This document shows, one piece after another, positions 44,293 to 54,130 of a stretch of DNA of 64,000 bases. Numbering within the stretch: position 1 is the first letter of the stretch; each line of letters opens with the position of its first letter. Source of the stretch: DATCHW01 sp036508135 (GTDB lineage: Bacteria; Bacteroidota; Ignavibacteria; Tepidaquicellales; Tepidaquicellaceae); NCBI GenBank assembly GCA_036508135.1, contig DATCHW010000259.1, positions 313,638 through 377,637 on the forward strand. Direction: 5' to 3'. Made by a program: the position numbers and the translations under genes. The notes below the pieces were generated by a model that was not told the DNA's origin, did not search any database, and saw only the letters and a list, made by a program, of their open reading frames with translations.

Positions 44293-45903
44293 ATGGAAAA
44301 ATTACTACTACTTGGGGATGAAGCAATTGCACAGGGAGCAATTGATGCAGGTTTATCCGGTATATACGCCTATCCGGGCACCCCATCCACAGAGATTACA
44401 GAATACGTTCAGAAATCCAAATTTGCAAAAGAAAGAAACATACGTTCAAAATGGAGTGCCAACGAAAAGACTGCTATGGAAGCAGGTCTGGGAATGAGTT
44501 ATACGGGTAAACGGGCTATGGTATGTATGAAGCACGTTGGATTGAATGTAGCCGCTGATGCTTTTATTAATTCCTCTATAACCGGCGCAAACGGAGGACT
44601 GATGGTGGTTGCAGCAGATGACCCTTCGATGCACTCTTCTCAAAATGAACAGGACTCCCGATTTTTTGGAAACTTTGCTATGATCCCGATCCTTGAACCA
44701 ACAAACCAACAAGAAGCTTATGATATGGCTTATAGTGGATTCGAACTCTCTGAAAAATATCACACTCCGGTTTTGCTGAGGATCACAACCCGCCTTGCAC
44801 ACTCACGGGCAGGTGTCAAAAGAAAAACGGTTAGAGCACAGAATGAAATTAAACTGCCAACGAATCTTACTCAGTTTGTTCTGCTTCCCGCTATCGCAAG
44901 GAAACAGTATAAAGTTCTGCTCGGTAACCAGAAAAATTTTGAAGAAGAATCTGAGAAATCAGAATTCAATAAATACTATGAAGGAACAGATAAAAGTTCG
45001 GGAATAATTGCTTGCGGAATTGCGTATAACTACCTGATGGAAAATATTTCAAATTCAAATTGTAAAAGTCCCATATTAAAAATAAGCCAGTATCCCCTGC
45101 CAAGAAATATGGTGGAAAAAATAACTAAAGAGTGCGAAACAATAATTGTTCTCGAAGACGGCTACCCGCTTGTAGAACAAGCATTAAAAGGATATCTTGG
45201 AAATTGTCTGAAAGTATCGGGGAGACTTGATGGAACTATACCGCGTGACGGGGAACTAAATCCAAATATCGTAGGTAAAGCAATCGGAATGGATGGAGCA
45301 CAAGTGAAACCGGCACCGGGAATTATTTCTCCGAGACCACCATCGCTTTGTGCAGGATGTCCGCATATAGATTCTTTCAATGCGATGAACGAAGTAATAG
45401 CAATTTACGGCAAAGGAAAAGTATTTTCCGATATCGGCTGTTATACGCTTGCTGCTTTGCCTCCTTATCAATCAATAAATTCCTGCGTAGATATGGGAGC
45501 ATCCATCACTATGGCAAAAGGAGCCGCTGATGCCGGATTGAAACCCGCAATAGCAGTAATCGGAGATTCAACTTTTACTCATTCAGGCATAACAGGACTG
45601 CTCGATGCAGTAAATGATAAATCACATATTACCGTTTTTATTCTCGATAACGGAACAACGGGAATGACAGGCGGACAGGATTCATCAGCGACAGGAAGGA
45701 TTGAAGATATATGCGAAGGAGTTGGTGTAGAACCGGAGCATATAAGAGTCATCAATCCGCACAGAAGATTCGATAAAGAAAATGTTGAAATTTATAAAGA
45801 AGAACTTGAATATGAAGGTGTATCTGTAATAATACCGAGACGTGAATGTATTCAAACAATAGGCAAGCACAAAAAAGAACAAAAATCGAAGGAGAAAGTA
45901 TGA
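44293..45903 (+). CDS. iorA: Indolepyruvate:ferredoxin oxidoreductase, alpha subunit (no ferredoxin domain)
   Basis: 536-aa TPP-dependent subunit that oxidatively decarboxylates aryl pyruvates (from Trp, Phe, Tyr) to aryl-acetyl-CoA with reduced ferredoxin. The N-terminal pyrimidine-binding domain starts LLLGDEAIAQGAIDAG and contains YPGTPSTEI, SANEKTAMEAGLGMSY and MKHVGLNVAADAF; the TPP-binding domain contains LCAGCPHIDSF, SDIGCYTLAALPP, the GDSTFTHSGITG motif and LDNGTTGMTGGQ. The protein ends EGVSVIIPRRECIQTIGKHK, before the position where longer IorA proteins carry a two-cluster ferredoxin domain, so electrons must pass to a separate ferredoxin. The stop overlaps the iorB start (ATGA). 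Confidence 0.95.
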   Translation: MEKLLLLGDEAIAQGAIDAGLSGIYAYPGTPSTEITEYVQKSKFAKERNIRSKWSANEKTAMEAGLGMSYTGKRAMVCMKHVGLNVAADAFINSSITGANGGLMVVAADDPSMHSSQNEQDSRFFGNFAMIPILEPTNQQEAYDMAYSGFELSEKYHTPVLLRITTRLAHSRAGVKRKTVRAQNEIKLPTNLTQFVLLPAIARKQYKVLLGNQKNFEEESEKSEFNKYYEGTDKSSGIIACGIAYNYLMENISNSNCKSPILKISQYPLPRNMVEKITKECETIIVLEDGYPLVEQALKGYLGNCLKVSGRLDGTIPRDGELNPNIVGKAIGMDGAQVKPAPGIISPRPPSLCAGCPHIDSFNAMNEVIAIYGKGKVFSDIGCYTLAALPPYQSINSCVDMGASITMAKGAADAGLKPAIAVIGDSTFTHSGITGLLDAVNDKSHITVFILDNGTTGMTGGQDSSATGRIEDICEGVGVEPEHIRVINPHRRFDKENVEIYKEELEYEGVSVIIPRRECIQTIGKHKKEQKSKEKV

Positions 45904-46487
45904 GAAATGATATAATTTTAGCCGGAGTAGGCGGGCAAGGAATACTTTCCATCGCCGCATCCATAGGATATGCAGCAATAGAAACCGGATTAAGCCTCAA
46001 ACAATCCGAAGTACACGGAATGAGCCAAAGAGGCGGAGATGTATCATCGCATCTAAGAATTTCCGACAAAGAAATTTTTTCGGATTTAATTCCTCAGGGT
46101 TCTGCAAATATGATAATTTCGGTAGAGCCGATGGAATCACTTCGCTACATTCCCTGGCTTGCATCTGAGGGATGGTTGATAACAAATACTGTTCCCTATG
46201 TGAATATAACAAACTATCCCGATATTAAAGATATTATGAAAGAGATTGAAGCATTCGGAAATCACATTGCACTTGATGCAGAAGATATCGCAAGAAAGCT
46301 TGGTTCTGCCCGTTCAGCAAATATGGTTATGCTCGGAGCCGCATCACCTTTTATTGATATACCTTATGAAAAATTTGAGAAAGGCATTAGAGATTTATTC
46401 GGAAGAAAAGGTGAAGATGTTGTCAGCCTTAATTTAAAGGCTCTGAAAGCGGGAAGAGAATTTACGGAAACACATAAAGGACTATAA
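45900..46487 (+). CDS. iorB: Indolepyruvate:ferredoxin oxidoreductase, beta subunit
   Basis: 195-aa gamma-type subunit of the 2-oxoacid oxidoreductase family. It begins MRNDIILAGVGGQGILSIA and shows SEVHGMSQRGGDVSSHLRIS and MISVEPMESLRY, the standard order for IorB. The frame is open from 45846, but the ATG at 45900 overlaps the iorA stop by 4 nt and gives the family N-terminus, so that is the start. Together with IorA it forms the enzyme that lets the cell gain reduced ferredoxin and a CoA thioester from transaminated aromatic amino acids. Confidence 0.95.
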   Translation: MRNDIILAGVGGQGILSIAASIGYAAIETGLSLKQSEVHGMSQRGGDVSSHLRISDKEIFSDLIPQGSANMIISVEPMESLRYIPWLASEGWLITNTVPYVNITNYPDIKDIMKEIEAFGNHIALDAEDIARKLGSARSANMVMLGAASPFIDIPYEKFEKGIRDLFGRKGEDVVSLNLKALKAGREFTETHKGL

Positions 46488-46543
46488 GAAAGATATTTAT
46501 TTTATTAAGATATTGATAAAAGTTAATAGCTTTTTTATATCGG

Positions 46544-46906
46544 CTAAACTGCAAATAAAGGTGTGTTATCAATATATATCAGATATTCTTTTATCAAGTC
46601 ACCTTTCATATATAAGATATTTGTGAAATTTATATTCACCTTTTTCCCATCAAGACGGGTATAAAGTACTTCTCCTTGCCAAACTATAGAGTCGTCTTTT
46701 TCCCAGAAATTAATCACTTTGTGCCTGCTATTATCTATCATATTGAAAAATTGATCAACATAATTACGAATGTCATTCTTACCTTGCACCGGATCGTTAT
46801 TACCAAAACGGAAGATACCATCTTCAGTAAAATAAGATGCAAAGGCATCAGAGTCCTGAGCGTCTATAACCATTCCAATTTTTTCGAGCCAATCTTTCGT
46901 GTTCAT
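46544..46906 (-). CDS. SnoaL-like/NTF2-fold protein
   Basis: 120-aa soluble cone-shaped alpha+beta protein: WLEKIGMVIDAQDSDAFASYFTEDGIFRFGNNDPVQGKNDI is the usual start of SnoaL-like domains, followed by INFWEKDDSIVWQGEVLYTR and a final INFTNILYMKGDLIKEYLIYID. Such proteins can be small enzymes (isomerase, hydrolase) or ligand binders; no active site is certain. It is a single-gene unit converging on iorB. Confidence 0.8.
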   Translation of the reverse strand: MNTKDWLEKIGMVIDAQDSDAFASYFTEDGIFRFGNNDPVQGKNDIRNYVDQFFNMIDNSRHKVINFWEKDDSIVWQGEVLYTRLDGKKVNINFTNILYMKGDLIKEYLIYIDNTPLFAV

Positions 46907-46927
46907 TTAAAATTTGATTATTTATAT

Positions 46928-46956
46928 AAAAAAACCGTTAATAAAAAATTAACGGT
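46928..46956 (-). terminator. Terminator after tRNA-Lys
   Basis: 10-bp stem of ACCGTTAAT type (46934-46943 with 46947-46956) followed on the minus strand by a run of Ts, 12 nt past the tRNA 3' end. It probably ends a transcript that may run glmS-atpD-atpC-tRNA-Lys. Confidence 0.75.
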
Positions 46957-46967
46957 TTCGTTGTTTG

Positions 46968-47039
46968 TGAGGATGGAAGGGCTCGAACCTTCAACCACCG
47001 CCTTAAAAGGGCGATGCTCTACCATTGAGCTACATCCCC
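46968..47039 (-). tRNA. tRNA-Lys (anticodon TTT)
   Basis: 72-nt cloverleaf: acceptor GGGGATG with CATCCTC and discriminator A, D arm GCTCAATGGTAGAGC, anticodon loop CTTTTAA (TTT), T arm GAAGGTTCGAGCCCTTC. CCA is not encoded. It lies 70 nt after atpC on the same strand. Confidence 0.97.
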
Positions 47040-47109
47040 AAAAAAAATAATATATTAAGAACAAATTTTAATTTACTGAATTTTTTACTTAAAATAAATT
47101 CAGATATAA

Positions 47110-47511
47110 TTATTTCTTTGCGATTTTCAATCTATTCTTAGCTCTTTTAAGAGCTAAGGTCTCTTCGAATTTATTTATGTTCGACTTTGTATTAATAATA
47201 TCCTTTGCTTTTTGAAGAGCTTTTTCTGCTCTGTTAATATCTATCTCATTTTCTTTTTCAATAGCTTCTGCAAGTATTATTATTTTATTATCCCTTACTT
47301 CCAGTATGCCACCGCTTGAAGCATATACTTCTTCATTTTTAGAAGTACCGACTATTTTAATTCTTCCGATATCGAGAGTCGATACTAATGGAGCGTGATT
47401 ATAAAGTACCTGGAATTCACCTAAGGTGCCCGGAGCAGTAACGGATATTACATCTCCGTTGAAAATTTTTCTGTCGGTCGTTATTATTTCTAAATGTAAA
47501 TATTTTCCCAA
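47110..47511 (-). CDS. atpC: F1 ATP synthase epsilon subunit
   Basis: 133-aa central-stalk subunit. The beta-sandwich domain reads MGKYLHLEIITTDRKIFNGDVISVTAPGTLGEFQVLYNHAPLVSTL, with ASSGGILEVRDNKIIILAEAIE, then the two C-terminal helices (RAEKALQKAKDI...LKRAKNRLKIAKK), which can inhibit the enzyme. It lies 11 nt after atpD. The other ATP synthase genes are not in this window, as is usual in Bacteroidota and Chlorobi relatives, where atpDC stands apart. Confidence 0.95.
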   Translation of the reverse strand: MGKYLHLEIITTDRKIFNGDVISVTAPGTLGEFQVLYNHAPLVSTLDIGRIKIVGTSKNEEVYASSGGILEVRDNKIIILAEAIEKENEIDINRAEKALQKAKDIINTKSNINKFEETLALKRAKNRLKIAKK

Positions 47512-47522
47512 TTTTAAAGAAT

Positions 47523-48947
47523 TTATGCTTGTAATTCTTTTGCTTTTTCTAAAACTTCCTCAATGGTTCCCACCATATAGAAGGAATTTTCCGGTAAGTC
47601 ATCATATTCACCGTTAATAATACCTTTGAATCCTTTTATTGTATTTTCGAGTGTAACATATTTACCCGGTTTATTCGTGAATACTTCGGCAACATGGAAA
47701 GGTTGTGAGAGGAATTTCTGAATTTTTCTTGCTCGTGCAACAGTTATTTTATCTTCATCGGATAATTCATCAATACCGAGGATATTGATAATATCCTGCA
47801 AGTCTTTGTAATTCTGAAGAATTTTTTTAACCCCTTGCGCAACATTATAGTGTTCTTCACCTACGATTCTTGGAGAAAGAATTCTCGAAGTCGATGTAAG
47901 CGGATCTACGGCAGGATAAATTCCAAGTTCTGATATCTTCCTTGATAATTCGGTTGTAGCGTCAAGATGTGAAAACACAGTTGCCGGAGCAGGGTCAGTA
48001 TAGTCGTCTGCAGGTACATATATTGCCTGAATTGATGTTATTGAACCTTTATTTGTTGAAGTAATTCTTTCCTGAAGTGCACCCATTTCGCTGGCAAGAG
48101 TCGGCTGATATCCTACTGCAGAAGGCATTCTTCCAAGCAAAGCAGATACTTCAGATCCTGCCTGTGTAAATCTGAAAATATTATCAATGAATAATAGCAC
48201 GTCTTTGCCCTGTTCGTCCCTGAAATATTCGGCGATTGTAAGTCCTGTTAATGCAACTCTTAACCTTGCACCAGGGGGTTCATTCATTTGTCCGAATACT
48301 AAAGCAGTATTATTAATAACTCCTGATTCTGTCATTTCGACGTATAAGTCATTACCTTCTCTCGTTCTTTCACCCACACCTGCAAACACGGAAATACCTC
48401 CGTGGTGTTTTGCAATGTTATGTATTAATTCCTGTATGATAACAGTTTTGCCTACGCCGGCACCGCCAAATAACCCTGTCTTACCTCCTTTTGTATATGG
48501 TTCCAGAAGGTCAATAACTTTTATACCTGTTTCGAACATTTCCTGTTTTGTTGTAAGGTCTTTAAATAAAGGGGGGTCGCGATGAATCGAGTAAAGCAAA
48601 TCCGAAGTGATTTTCCCTTTACCGTCAATACTTTCACCGATAACATTGATAAGTCTTCCGAGAACCTGATTGCCTACGGGAATTAGAATCGGTTTTCCTG
48701 TATCAACAGCATCCATTCCTCGAACCAAGCCATCCGTAGAATCCATAGCAACTGCCCTTACTCTTGATTCACCAAGGTGTTGCTGGACTTCAACTACCAA
48801 ATCTTTTAATTCACCTTCTTCGGTTGTTTTTCTTTTAATAGTGATACAATTAAAAATCTGAGGGAGTGTTCCGCCACTAAAATCAATATCAACTACAGGT
48901 CCTATCACCTGCACAATTTTTCCTACATTTAAAACATTATTGGACAT
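47523..48947 (-). CDS. atpD: F1 ATP synthase beta subunit
   Basis: 474-aa catalytic subunit. Walker A is GGAGVGKT, Walker B LLFIDNIFRF, with GERTREGNDL, the DELSDEED-like ELSDEDKITVARARKIQKFLSQPF near the end, and the family signature PAVDPLTSTS. The N-terminus VGKIVQVIGPVVDIDF is the usual beta-barrel. It forms a two-gene unit with atpC and may be read through from glmS, 69 nt upstream. Confidence 0.98.
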   Translation of the reverse strand: MSNNVLNVGKIVQVIGPVVDIDFSGGTLPQIFNCITIKRKTTEEGELKDLVVEVQQHLGESRVRAVAMDSTDGLVRGMDAVDTGKPILIPVGNQVLGRLINVIGESIDGKGKITSDLLYSIHRDPPLFKDLTTKQEMFETGIKVIDLLEPYTKGGKTGLFGGAGVGKTVIIQELIHNIAKHHGGISVFAGVGERTREGNDLYVEMTESGVINNTALVFGQMNEPPGARLRVALTGLTIAEYFRDEQGKDVLLFIDNIFRFTQAGSEVSALLGRMPSAVGYQPTLASEMGALQERITSTNKGSITSIQAIYVPADDYTDPAPATVFSHLDATTELSRKISELGIYPAVDPLTSTSRILSPRIVGEEHYNVAQGVKKILQNYKDLQDIINILGIDELSDEDKITVARARKIQKFLSQPFHVAEVFTNKPGKYVTLENTIKGFKGIINGEYDDLPENSFYMVGTIEEVLEKAKELQA

Positions 48948-49016
48948 CTAAGTGAAAATTTTAATTAACACAAATGAGAAATATATGAAATCTCAAATAT
49001 ACTTCAAATGGAGTAT

Positions 49017-50855
49017 TTATTCCACAGTGACACTTTTGGCAAGATTTCTGGGTCTATCGACGTCGGCTCCCCTCGCTGCAGCTATGTAATAAGCAAGAAA
49101 TTGAAGCGGTATCACATTTATTATAGGCGCAAGCAAAGCCGCAACAGTAGGTACTCTTAACACATAATCGCAATATGAGTTTATGTTATCATCATCTTCG
49201 TTAGCTATAGCAATAATTTTTCCTTTCCGTGCTTTCACTTCTTCTATATTTGAAATAATCTTATCATAAGTCCTGTCCTGCGGAGCTATGAACAGCACCG
49301 GCATATTTTGGTCTATCAGGGCAATAGGACCATGCTTCATTTCTGCAGCCGGATACCCTTCGGAATGTATGTATGATATTTCCTTAAGTTTCAAAGCACC
49401 TTCAAGAGCAATGGGGAAATTATAGCCCCTGCCAAGATAAAGAAAATTCTTTGAATCCACAAATTCCAGTGCAATTTTCTTATATTCTTCTTTTTTCGAA
49501 ATAACGTGTGCAATCTGTGCCGGTAATTGCTTAATATGGTTAGCGAGTCGTTTAAGAGTTTCAGGATCCAAAGTTTCATTCTCCGAGGCGATCATAAGTG
49601 TAATAAGTGCAAGAGACATCAACTGGCAGGTAAAAGCTTTCGTAGAAGCAACACCGATTTCCGGACCTGCGTGAATATAAGTTCCAGCATCCACTTCTCG
49701 TGCAATTGTACTTCCGATAACATTAACTATTCCTATTGTAGTAGCACCTTGTGCTTTCGCTTCTCTTAAAGCAGCAAGTGTATCAGCTGTTTCACCGCTT
49801 TGACTTATAAGAATGACAACATCATCAGGGTAGATAATAGGACGCCTGTAACGGAATTCGGAAGCATACTCTACTTCAGTTGGAATTCTGCAATATTGTT
49901 CGAGCATATACTCGCCGACTAAAGCCGAGTGCCAGGCAGTTCCACAGGCGGTAATGATAATTCTTTTAGCATTAAATAATTTTTCTGCAACTGATTCAAG
50001 ACCTCCAAGTTTTACGATACCGGTATCAAAATTAATTCTCCCGCGATAAGTATTCTGTATCGATTCCGGCTGCTCGCAGATTTCTTTAAGCATAAAATGG
50101 TCAAACCCTGCTTTCTCGATATGGCTTAATTCCATATCAAGTTCCTGGATTTCGCGGAATATATCTTTATCTTCAATCGTTTTAAGATGAAATCCTTTTC
50201 TTGTGATAATTGCCATTTCACCATCTTCAAGATAAATAACATTTTTTGTATAATTAATAATTGCGGAAGCATCCGATGCTATTATAGTTTCACCCTGACC
50301 TATGCCAAGCATTAAGGGGCTGCCCTTTCTTGCTGCAATAATTTTATCCGGTTCATTAATATTTAAGCATGCTATACCGTAAGTACCTTCCACTTCACTG
50401 AGTGCCAGTCTTACTGAGATTTCGAAGCTATTAGTATTTTTATAATGATGATGGATAAGGTCAGCAAGAATTTCTGTATCTGTATCGGTATTAAATTTAT
50501 ACCCCTCTTTAGATAAGCGAACTTTGAGGGTTTTATAGTTTTCAATAATACCATTATGTACAATAGTGATTTCATTATACATATCTGAGTGAGGATGAGC
50601 ATTTAAATCATTTGGTTCACCGTGAGTAGCCCATCTCGTGTGTCCAATCCCGATGGTACCATAAAATTTTTGGGGATCGATTTGATCTTCTAAATCCGTA
50701 ACTTTACCTGCTTTTTTAAAATTGACTATCTCATTTTTGGAATTTACGATTGAGATTCCGGCAGAATCATATCCGCGGTATTCAAGTCTTTTTAGTCCAT
50801 CAAGAATAATAGGGAGAGAATTTTTTTTACCTATGTATCCTACAATTCCGCACAT
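49017..50855 (-). CDS. glmS: Glutamine-fructose-6-phosphate aminotransferase
   Basis: 612-aa enzyme making glucosamine-6-phosphate, the first step toward UDP-GlcNAc for cell wall and for the WecB-type pathway at 3.5 kb. The N-terminal glutaminase starts MCGIVGYIGKK with nucleophile Cys2 and has YRGYDSAG and HTRWATHGEP; two SIS domains follow (ISQSGETADT, VASTKAFTCQ) and the C-terminus ends RPRNLAKSVTVE, as required for the active site. No glmS ribozyme can fit: only about 60 nt separate its start from the upstream terminator. Confidence 0.98.
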   Translation of the reverse strand: MCGIVGYIGKKNSLPIILDGLKRLEYRGYDSAGISIVNSKNEIVNFKKAGKVTDLEDQIDPQKFYGTIGIGHTRWATHGEPNDLNAHPHSDMYNEITIVHNGIIENYKTLKVRLSKEGYKFNTDTDTEILADLIHHHYKNTNSFEISVRLALSEVEGTYGIACLNINEPDKIIAARKGSPLMLGIGQGETIIASDASAIINYTKNVIYLEDGEMAIITRKGFHLKTIEDKDIFREIQELDMELSHIEKAGFDHFMLKEICEQPESIQNTYRGRINFDTGIVKLGGLESVAEKLFNAKRIIITACGTAWHSALVGEYMLEQYCRIPTEVEYASEFRYRRPIIYPDDVVILISQSGETADTLAALREAKAQGATTIGIVNVIGSTIAREVDAGTYIHAGPEIGVASTKAFTCQLMSLALITLMIASENETLDPETLKRLANHIKQLPAQIAHVISKKEEYKKIALEFVDSKNFLYLGRGYNFPIALEGALKLKEISYIHSEGYPAAEMKHGPIALIDQNMPVLFIAPQDRTYDKIISNIEEVKARKGKIIAIANEDDDNINSYCDYVLRVPTVAALLAPIINVIPLQFLAYYIAAARGADVDRPRNLAKSVTVE

Positions 50856-50917
50856 TTATTACTCCTTTATTATTTTTTCAGTTATATAATTTAATCAAAA
50901 TAACTAAATATAAAAAC

Positions 50918-50942
50918 AAAAACCGTAATTAACGGTTTTTAT
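50918..50942 (-). terminator. Terminator of the nuo operon
   Basis: AAAAACCG...CGGTTTTT-type stem with A and T runs on both sides, about 55 nt past the nuoN stop and before glmS. Confidence 0.8.
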
Positions 50943-50996
50943 TTTACAAAATTAATATTTAAATACTTAAAGTTTTATTATCTAATTCAGAAATAT

Positions 50997-52478
50997 TTAT
51001 TTGAATCCGAACATTGTTGCCGAACTCTCAGCTAATTTTAGCAAAGGTGTAAAATAAAGTCCAAAAAACAATACCGGAATAACGAATAAAGCTAAAATCA
51101 GATAATTTGAGAAACTGTATGTAATTTTATATTCTGACTTTCTGTTTTTAGCAAAAAACATAACTTTTAAAACCTTGACATAGAAGAATAAAGAAATAAC
51201 GCTGTTTATCATTGCAACAAGAGCAAGCCATGCCATATCGGCTTTAATAAGGGTCGAAAATATATAAAATTTCCCTATAAACCCAACTGTAGCTGGAATT
51301 CCCGAAAGTGAAAACATAAATATTGCCATAGCAACCCCTATAACAGGAGCTCTGAATCCGATACCTGCCATATCCTCGATATTGTCAGTTTTTAATTTAT
51401 TGGATATTAAAATCACGACGTAAAAAGCACCGAGATTCATAAACAAATAAGCGCCAAAATATATTAAAATTGCCGTTATTCCCATTTGATTTAAGACTGT
51501 TAATCCGAGAAGCATATAGCCCGTGTGAGCAATTGAAGAATAAGCGAGCAGTCTTTTAATACTTGATTGCCATAAAGCGACCATATTTCCGAGCAGCATA
51601 GATGCTATTGAAGCGACTATTATTATTTCATTCCATTTTATAGATGCAATTACTGCCCATGTTCCGTTTGCATCGACTTTAACGAATGTATATAACAAGA
51701 ACCTTATGAGCATTGCCATACCTGCCGCCGATGATGTTACGGAAAGAAAAGCTCCGACAGGAATTGGTGCACCCTCATAAACATCCGGAGTCCAGAACTG
51801 AAACGGAACAGATGATATTTTATAACCGATCCCGGCAAGGATCATTATGATAGATATTATTATCGCCGGGTTATTTGCATTTGCTGATGAAATGAACTGG
51901 TTAATTTTCAATAAGTCGAGAGAGCCGGTGAATCCGTATAAAATGGTTATTCCGAACAGCATAATACCTGAGGAAGCTGCCCCGTATATTATGTACTTCA
52001 TTGAGGCTTCAGAGGATCTTTTATCCCTTTTTGAATAACCGGCAAGAACATAAGAAGATAAACTTGCGAGTTCGAGTGAAAGATACATCATTAAAAGATT
52101 AACTGCGGAAGCCATTAGAAATGCGCCTCCTGTAAGACCAAGCATCAACGTGATATGTTCATTTTTGTGTACTGAATTTTTTATTTCTTTGGAAACTCCG
52201 AAAAATAATATCACCAGCAACGTGGAAGCAACAAATATGTATTTGAAAAATAATCCCATACCATCTATTACAAGTAAATCACTGAAGAATCTGGTCTTCA
52301 CTCCTGACTGATTGATAAGAAAGTATAAACTTATAAGTAATCCGATTGCCGCTGCAAAAGAAACAATAATTGATTTTCTATTAAGTATTACATCGAGAAT
52401 CAGACAGACCAGTAATGTAGTAAATACGGCTATCTCGGGATAAAAATTGCTTAAATTATTTAATAGCTGTGCCTGCAC
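50997..52478 (-). CDS. nuoN: NADH-quinone oxidoreductase subunit N
   Basis: 493-aa antiporter-like proton-pumping subunit with about 14 helices. Recognisable parts: YLSLELASLSSYVLAGY with the conserved Glu, YGAASSGIMLFGITILYG, the FQFWTPDVYEGAPIPVGAFL segment, LLAYSSIAHTGYMLLG and FMFSLSGIPATVGFIGKFYIF. It is the last gene of the complex I operon, 32 nt after nuoM. Confidence 0.95.
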   Translation of the reverse strand: MQAQLLNNLSNFYPEIAVFTTLLVCLILDVILNRKSIIVSFAAAIGLLISLYFLINQSGVKTRFFSDLLVIDGMGLFFKYIFVASTLLVILFFGVSKEIKNSVHKNEHITLMLGLTGGAFLMASAVNLLMMYLSLELASLSSYVLAGYSKRDKRSSEASMKYIIYGAASSGIMLFGITILYGFTGSLDLLKINQFISSANANNPAIIISIIMILAGIGYKISSVPFQFWTPDVYEGAPIPVGAFLSVTSSAAGMAMLIRFLLYTFVKVDANGTWAVIASIKWNEIIIVASIASMLLGNMVALWQSSIKRLLAYSSIAHTGYMLLGLTVLNQMGITAILIYFGAYLFMNLGAFYVVILISNKLKTDNIEDMAGIGFRAPVIGVAMAIFMFSLSGIPATVGFIGKFYIFSTLIKADMAWLALVAMINSVISLFFYVKVLKVMFFAKNRKSEYKITYSFSNYLILALFVIPVLFFGLYFTPLLKLAESSATMFGFK

Positions 52479-52510
52479 AAACTTAAATATTTAGATTTAT
52501 AAAATCAAAA

Positions 52511-54088
52511 TTAATTTCCTATTACCATTCCGCCCGCACCTGTAACTATATTTACTAACAGATTTACAGAGCTTGATATTAAATGCAGAAATGGCGAAGG
52601 ATAAATACCTAAAAATATTATAATAATGACCAAAGGAACTGCACTTAGCAATTCCCTTCCGTTAATATCTGTTATTGAATTCCATTTTTCGGGTAAACTT
52701 CCAAAGAAAACCCTTTGCAAGGTCCAGAGTAGATATGCAGCATTCAATACAATTCCAAGAGTTGAAATAATTGCGATTACTCTTATAACAGGATTACTGA
52801 AACTGCCGAGGAAAACAAATGCTTCACTGATAAAGCCACTTAAACCCGGAAGACCTAACGCAGCAAAGAATGCAATTATAACAACACTGAAATACTTAGG
52901 CATCTTATTTGCAATTCCGCCAAATTCATTTAATCCTCTTGTATGCGCCCTGTCATAAATCACACCTACCATCAAGAAGAGAACTGCTGTAATTGTACCG
53001 TGATTGAACATCTGGAATATTGCACCATTAATTCCGATGCTTGTATTTGATGCCATTCCGAGCAGTACATATCCCATATGTGAAACGGATGAGTATGCAA
53101 TTAGTTTTTTGAAATCCGTTTGAGCCATTGCACACAAAGCTCCATAAATAATATTTATCATACCAAGAATTGCCATCGGATACATAAAATACATTGTTGC
53201 ATCGGGGAATAGAGGATAAGATATTCTTAATATTCCGTACGTTCCCATTTTAAGCAGTACTCCTGCAAGTATGACTGATATAGCCGTAGGGGCTTCCACG
53301 TGAGCATCGGGTAACCACGTATGAAACGGGAAAACAGGTACTTTTATCGCAAAACCTATGAACAATGCTGCGAACGCCAATAATCTGATATTAGAACCAA
53401 CACCTCCGAGAAGACTGCCTGACTGCTTTACAAGAGATATTAAATTGAACGTATGCATTTTTGTCTGAGGATCTACCGAACTGAAATATAATGCGATGAT
53501 TGTAATCAAGATAAATACGCTGCCAAATAAAGTATATAAGAAAAATTTGATGGCTGCATATTCTCTTCTGGGACCACCCCAGATTCCAATCAGGAAGTAC
53601 ATAGGTAAAAGCATCACTTCCCAGAAAATGAAAAATAGGAAAAGATCTAAAGCACAAAATACACCGAGCATTCCTGTTACAAGAAACAGGTATAATGCAT
53701 AATATCCTTTTTCATTTTTTGTAACACTGAACGATGCAATTGCACCCATAAAACTGACTATGGCAGTAAGAAATATCATTGTGATAGAAATTCCATCCAA
53801 ACCGACGAAGTACTCAATATGGATACCGCCGAAGAGATTTACGTCAATCCAGGAAACTCTTTCAACGAACTGCAGAGTTTCAAATGAATTTATTCCTGCT
53901 TTTGCAGCGTCATAATTAATATATAAAACAACTGATAGCACCACCAGCAAGAAAGTAAAAAAGACTGATATGTACTTAATCGATTTCGTCATAGACTTCG
54001 GTATCAGCAGTGTGATAACCATACCAAGTATGGGCAGGAATATCATCCAGCTCAGGATACCAAGACCAAGTATTTTATATTCAGGCAT
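52511..54088 (-). CDS. nuoM: NADH-quinone oxidoreductase subunit M
   Basis: 525-aa proton-pumping subunit of the membrane arm. I start it at the ATG 54088 (MPEYKILGLG); the frame runs on to 54157, but that would read into the tRNA-Leu gene. Motifs: FFIFWEVMLLPMYFLIGIWGG with the conserved Glu, VPVFPFHTWLPDAHVEAPTA with the Lys/His relay, LIAYSSVSHMGYVLLG, FNHGTITAVLFLMVG and ALGLPGLSGFISEAFVFLG. Its start is 42 nt downstream of tRNA-Leu, in the same direction. Confidence 0.96.
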   Translation of the reverse strand: MPEYKILGLGILSWMIFLPILGMVITLLIPKSMTKSIKYISVFFTFLLVVLSVVLYINYDAAKAGINSFETLQFVERVSWIDVNLFGGIHIEYFVGLDGISITMIFLTAIVSFMGAIASFSVTKNEKGYYALYLFLVTGMLGVFCALDLFLFFIFWEVMLLPMYFLIGIWGGPRREYAAIKFFLYTLFGSVFILITIIALYFSSVDPQTKMHTFNLISLVKQSGSLLGGVGSNIRLLAFAALFIGFAIKVPVFPFHTWLPDAHVEAPTAISVILAGVLLKMGTYGILRISYPLFPDATMYFMYPMAILGMINIIYGALCAMAQTDFKKLIAYSSVSHMGYVLLGMASNTSIGINGAIFQMFNHGTITAVLFLMVGVIYDRAHTRGLNEFGGIANKMPKYFSVVIIAFFAALGLPGLSGFISEAFVFLGSFSNPVIRVIAIISTLGIVLNAAYLLWTLQRVFFGSLPEKWNSITDINGRELLSAVPLVIIIIFLGIYPSPFLHLISSSVNLLVNIVTGAGGMVIGN

Positions 54089-54130
54089 AATGAATAATAA
54101 ATTATTAACTTCAAATTTTAAAATAACAAG

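Noticed and set aside
44741..44760. att-like copy of the tRNA-Ser T-loop region inside iorA
   Set aside because: A 13-nt match (GATTCGAACTCTC) also occurs in tRNA-Ser, but it is plain iorA coding sequence (GFELSEK) and matches the generic T-loop consensus; probably chance.
46676..47050. Plus-strand ORF across tRNA-Lys
   Set aside because: It is antisense to the SnoaL-like gene and to tRNA-Lys and encodes no recognisable protein.
50856..50917. glmS ribozyme or riboswitch upstream of glmS
   Set aside because: The space before the nuo terminator is only about 60 nt and shows none of the ribozyme core.
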